In this document: in pieces, positions 41,356 through 44,097 of the stretch
How the letters are laid out: the number at the start of each line of letters is the position of its first letter
Position numbering within the stretch: position 1 is the stretch's first letter
Assembly: GCA_002753225.1 (NCBI GenBank)
Contig: PDZS01000038.1
Location: 1 to 44,097 of the forward strand
DNA from: Deltaproteobacteria bacterium YD0425bin51
GTDB taxonomy: Bacteria > Desulfobacterota > Desulfobacteria > Desulfobacterales > YD0425bin51
DNA: 44,097 nt
Reading direction: 5' to 3'
Notes under the pieces: generated by a model
Databases searched by the model: none
The model's input: only the letters and a program-made list of their open reading frames with translations
Told to the model about the DNA's origin: nothing
Program-made: the position numbers and the translations under genes

Positions 41356-43027
41356 TTTCTTTCAACATAATATCTGTTCTACGGTTTTTTGAGCGCCCAT
41401 CTTTAGTACCGTTAGAAGCGATTGGTTTTTTACTGCCGTTTCCTATAGTTATAAATCTTGTAGGATCAATCCCTTGATATTGAAGATACATTGCAACAGC
41501 TCTTGCTCGTTTTGCCGAAAGCTCTTGATTTGCCAAATCATTGCCAACATTATCTGTATTACCTTCTATTTGAATAATTGAGCGCTCAGCCATTTTGGCA
41601 GTTAAAGAAAAATCTGATAAAGCAGCATAGCTATCTTCTAAGATTGTTGATTTTCCTGTTTGAAAATTTATTGTCAGTTGCTTGGTTAAAATAGGAGATT
41701 TAGATATCGCAAGTTCTCGTTGTTCTGCTTTAACATTTATTATATTTTTTTCATTTTTTTGAAAATATTGGTTCATTCCTTCAATTATTGAATTATCAAA
41801 AGCTTCAGATGAAAAATTTGGATCAGCTAATTCTCCAATTTTTTTCCAAATTTGACTTGATTGCTTAAAAATTTCTTCAGCAAGCCCTGTTTTTGCTGAT
41901 AAATATTTGACATTATCTGTGTAATCTGAAAGATGTGCATCTGGAAACATTCCTTCTATTTCTTCCTTTTTTAAATTTGCACACATAGGAAAAGAATCTA
42001 CTAAATATGAATATTTAGAATCAGAATCATTTGGGGGATTAGATGTAAGAGCATTTGTTGCTTCTATTATTCCACGGATAAATTTTTCTACAGTGCTGCG
42101 ATTATATTTGATAAAATCTTCACGAAAGATTATCCCGTCTAAAATAAAATTATTAATAGTCTTTGTATCAACTAAAATATGACCATCTGTAGAATTAGTA
42201 GCTTGAGTTAAAAAAGGTTGCCATGTAGCTGCAGCATCTGCTTTTCCAGCAAAAAAAGTTTCCCCTGCTTTTCCTGCATCATCAGTGAAAATTAAATTAT
42301 TTCGGATAGATTCTATCTTAGAGGTTGATAGAGAAGAATTTTGCAAACACCATTCTAACAAACATTGGGCTTCAGTAAATCGCGCCAATGCAACTCTTTT
42401 ACCTGCAAGGTCTTCAATACTTTTAATTCCTTTTTGTGCTATAATGCCATCTCCTCCGTCAGAAGTATTTGTTATAATAATCATTTTTACAGGAATATTA
42501 GCTTTTTTAAGTTTAGCAAATTCAAAAGCATATCGGTTTATAGTGCTACCCATAGCATCTAAAGATTTTGACATTAAGGCATTTAATTTTATTTCGTTGT
42601 CATCAATATTTTTTATATTAACCCTTAAACCAAGCTTATTAAAAATGCTTCCATCTTTTGTGTCAAGTCCACCATTTGCCATAAGAATAGAACGCCATCC
42701 AATCCATTGATCAAGAGATAAGTTTATTTGGTCTGATTTTTGTTGTTTTGTTACAATTAATTGTTTTTGTGATTCTATTGAAACTTTTGAATTGGATAAT
42801 GTTTTTTTATTATTTAAAAAATTTATTACTCCAAAAACAATACCTGCTAAAAATACAAAAATTATTCCAAATATTATGGCAATTCTTAGTCCATTTGATT
42901 CTGTAATTATTATTAATCGACTTCCACATTCTTGACATAATTGTTCATGTCCTTCTTGAAAGGACTGATACATTTTATTATCAGCTAGACTGCATTCGCC
43001 AAATTTAGTGCATCTCCCTTTTTTCAT
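41333..43027 (-). CDS. Membrane-anchored ABC substrate-binding protein with zinc ribbon and OmpA domain
   Basis: The start at 43027 gives 564 residues; a longer frame to 43087 has no family-like N-terminus. Residues 6-34 form a zinc ribbon (Cys 6, 12, 31 and 34), cytosolic if the membrane segment at 48-70 is a signal anchor. A periplasmic binding-protein domain (about 95-420) of the NMT1/SsuA/phosphate-like kind follows (GIKSIEDLAGKRVALARF). The C-terminal 100 residues are an OmpA peptidoglycan-binding domain (EGNTDNVGNDLANQELSAKR...TDIML). OmpA-tailed binding proteins with this ribbon are known from deltaproteobacteria. It probably holds the importer to the cell wall. Confidence 0.88.
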   Translation of the reverse strand: MKKGRCTKFGECSLADNKMYQSFQEGHEQLCQECGSRLIIITESNGLRIAIIFGIIFVFLAGIVFGVINFLNNKKTLSNSKVSIESQKQLIVTKQQKSDQINLSLDQWIGWRSILMANGGLDTKDGSIFNKLGLRVNIKNIDDNEIKLNALMSKSLDAMGSTINRYAFEFAKLKKANIPVKMIIITNTSDGGDGIIAQKGIKSIEDLAGKRVALARFTEAQCLLEWCLQNSSLSTSKIESIRNNLIFTDDAGKAGETFFAGKADAAATWQPFLTQATNSTDGHILVDTKTINNFILDGIIFREDFIKYNRSTVEKFIRGIIEATNALTSNPPNDSDSKYSYLVDSFPMCANLKKEEIEGMFPDAHLSDYTDNVKYLSAKTGLAEEIFKQSSQIWKKIGELADPNFSSEAFDNSIIEGMNQYFQKNEKNIINVKAEQRELAISKSPILTKQLTINFQTGKSTILEDSYAALSDFSLTAKMAERSIIQIEGNTDNVGNDLANQELSAKRARAVAMYLQYQGIDPTRFITIGNGSKKPIASNGTKDGRSKNRRTDIMLKEIETHKKK

Positions 43028-43146
43028 AGCCTTAATTATCCTTATTTTTAATATAAAATACATACAATAAAAAATTAAGATTGACAAATTATTTTATTCC
43101 AGCGATTTTAGATAAATAATTTTTTTTTATTTAGAGGAAAAGCTTT

Positions 43147-44097
43147 ATGTTTTCATCAGTTAAAACCAAAATAATATTTTTTATCACACTTATTCTTATT
43201 ATTACAGCAACCCTTATCATTTATTTTACAGATCGTGATGTAGGAGATGCAATCCTTGAGGTTGAGGAAAAATCAGCCCAAAACATACTTAGGATGGTAG
43301 AGTTAAATATCAGCACAGGTTACAATCAGCTTCTTTCAAATAAAATAGATTCAATTTTAACTTATCAGAAACATTTAAAGTTAATTGCAGGTATTTCTCT
43401 ATATGTATTAGAAGAAGCAGGAGCTTTATATGAGAGTGGACTTGTTGCTAAAGAAGCAGCTATAGAAAGTGTAAAAAAAAGGCTGATTTCTGCTAAATTA
43501 AATCAGATTGAATTAATTGTTTTTGATATAGCAGGTACAGTTATTATTCATTCCAATCCTTCATTTATAGGAATGTCTATTGAAGACTTGAAGGATATGA
43601 AAAGCAGAAAGATTTCTGCTGTGATGTCAGAAGATGTTTTAAGTGATAAAGGTGATTACTCTGTATTCATGTGGAAAAATCTAAAAGAAAATTTACCTAC
43701 CAAAAAACTTGGTTACTTCATTCCTTTTCATAAATGGAAGTGGACTTTGGGAATAATTATTGATATAAATCACATAGAATCTGATGCAAGTAAAAGATTA
43801 AATAATATTATTGAAGAATTAAATATAACTTTTTCAAAGATTCATATAGCAAAAACTGGATCAGCTTTTTTATTTAATGGTAAAAAGGAAGTTCTTATTG
43901 CTCCAAAGGGATTTGGAAAGGAACAATTCAAGTTAATTATAAATACTAAAACAGGCAATCAGCTTCTAGTTGACTTAATGAACTCTGTTAAATCAAAGAA
44001 AACTTCCATACAATATACAGTTTCACCTAAAAATAATGCACCACTTATGGAGGGACTTTTAAGTTGGGTTGCTGTTTTTCTAGGTAAATCTGTCATT
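43147..44097 (+). CDS. Membrane sensor with Cache-like domain, 3' end outside window
   Basis: The plus strand is open for 317 codons from an ATG preceded by GAGGAAAA to the right edge. Residues 6-26 are a membrane segment (IIFFITLILIITATLIIYF). The sensor contains GYNQLLSNKIDSILTYQKH, IIHSNPSFIGMSIEDL and FIPFHKWKWTLGIIIDI, the last typical of the end of an sCache_2/dCache domain. A second unit (IAKTGSAFLFNGKKEVLIAP) follows. The output domain is not visible; a histidine kinase, SpoIIE-type phosphatase or chemoreceptor are all possible. It diverges from the transporter operon with 119 bp between; TTGACA at 43081 is a possible -35 box, but no good -10 follows at normal spacing. Confidence 0.8.
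   Translation, partial: MFSSVKTKIIFFITLILIITATLIIYFTDRDVGDAILEVEEKSAQNILRMVELNISTGYNQLLSNKIDSILTYQKHLKLIAGISLYVLEEAGALYESGLVAKEAAIESVKKRLISAKLNQIELIVFDIAGTVIIHSNPSFIGMSIEDLKDMKSRKISAVMSEDVLSDKGDYSVFMWKNLKENLPTKKLGYFIPFHKWKWTLGIIIDINHIESDASKRLNNIIEELNITFSKIHIAKTGSAFLFNGKKEVLIAPKGFGKEQFKLIINTKTGNQLLVDLMNSVKSKKTSIQYTVSPKNNAPLMEGLLSWVAVFLGKSVI

Noticed and set aside
1..44097. tRNA, rRNA, CRISPR arrays or riboswitches
   Set aside because: No cloverleaf, conserved rRNA segment, evenly spaced repeats or recognised aptamer pattern was seen on reading both strands; a covariance-model scan would be needed to exclude weak cases.

Overview
The window reads as a low-GC, Gram-negative anaerobe, most likely a sulfate-reducer-like deltaproteobacterium (Desulfobacterota). 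That placement is inference. It rests on the HdrA/HdrB/MvhD-type electron-transfer proteins, two 2-oxoacid:ferredoxin oxidoreductases, a sigma-54 response regulator, CHASE2 Ser/Thr kinase, FHA and PP2C signalling, and an OmpA-tailed substrate-binding protein. No rRNA, tRNA or CRISPR array was recognised.

Region 1 (1-5458): a family 4 glycosyltransferase cut by the left edge, a methionine aminopeptidase with an SEC-C zinc motif, and a dienoyl-CoA isomerase-like crotonase closed by a terminator. These are followed by a two-gene unit: an 88-residue Gly-rich, Cys-ended small protein and a Cys-rich 362-residue protein with a PqqD-like tail. A WecG/TagA-type glycosyltransferase closes the region on the minus strand.

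Region 2 (5505-19073): one long plus-strand operon-like run. It has a DUF3795-type protein, an ABM monooxygenase-fold protein, an iron alcohol dehydrogenase, a four-subunit KorDABC-type oxidoreductase with a toxin-antitoxin pair between korB and korC, a 1084-residue HdrA/GltD fusion, an MvhD-HdrC-HdrB fusion, a standalone GltD-like flavoprotein and a second PorAB-type oxidoreductase. Together they look like oxidation of an alcohol/aldehyde and 2-oxoacids feeding ferredoxin, NAD(P)H and a disulfide-reductase-like module, possibly by flavin-based electron bifurcation.

Region 3 (19074-21900): an interruption bordered by the intact porB end and a decayed, 94% identical copy of it. It holds an alpha/beta hydrolase, two PNPOx-fold proteins (parts of it much more GC-rich than the surroundings) and a 364-bp foldback element with 83-bp inverted arms. 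The next gene (21901, nucleotidyltransferase-like) still carries the leader that ends porB.

Region 4 (23251-38847): a minus-strand regulatory block. In transcription order it has a CHASE2 Ser/Thr kinase, PP2C phosphatase, double-FHA protein, small membrane protein, GAF-GspE ATPase, MshEN-GspE-cNMP-binding ATPase, sigma-54 response regulator, chemoreceptor, a third GspE-type ATPase and a PilZ-like protein. Three PilB/GspE-type motors occur with no pilin, platform protein or secretin in view.

Region 5 (38947-44097): a crotonase transcribed with a nitrate/sulfonate-type ABC transporter, whose binding protein carries a zinc ribbon, a membrane anchor and an OmpA domain. Divergent from it is a membrane sensor with a Cache-like domain, cut by the right edge.
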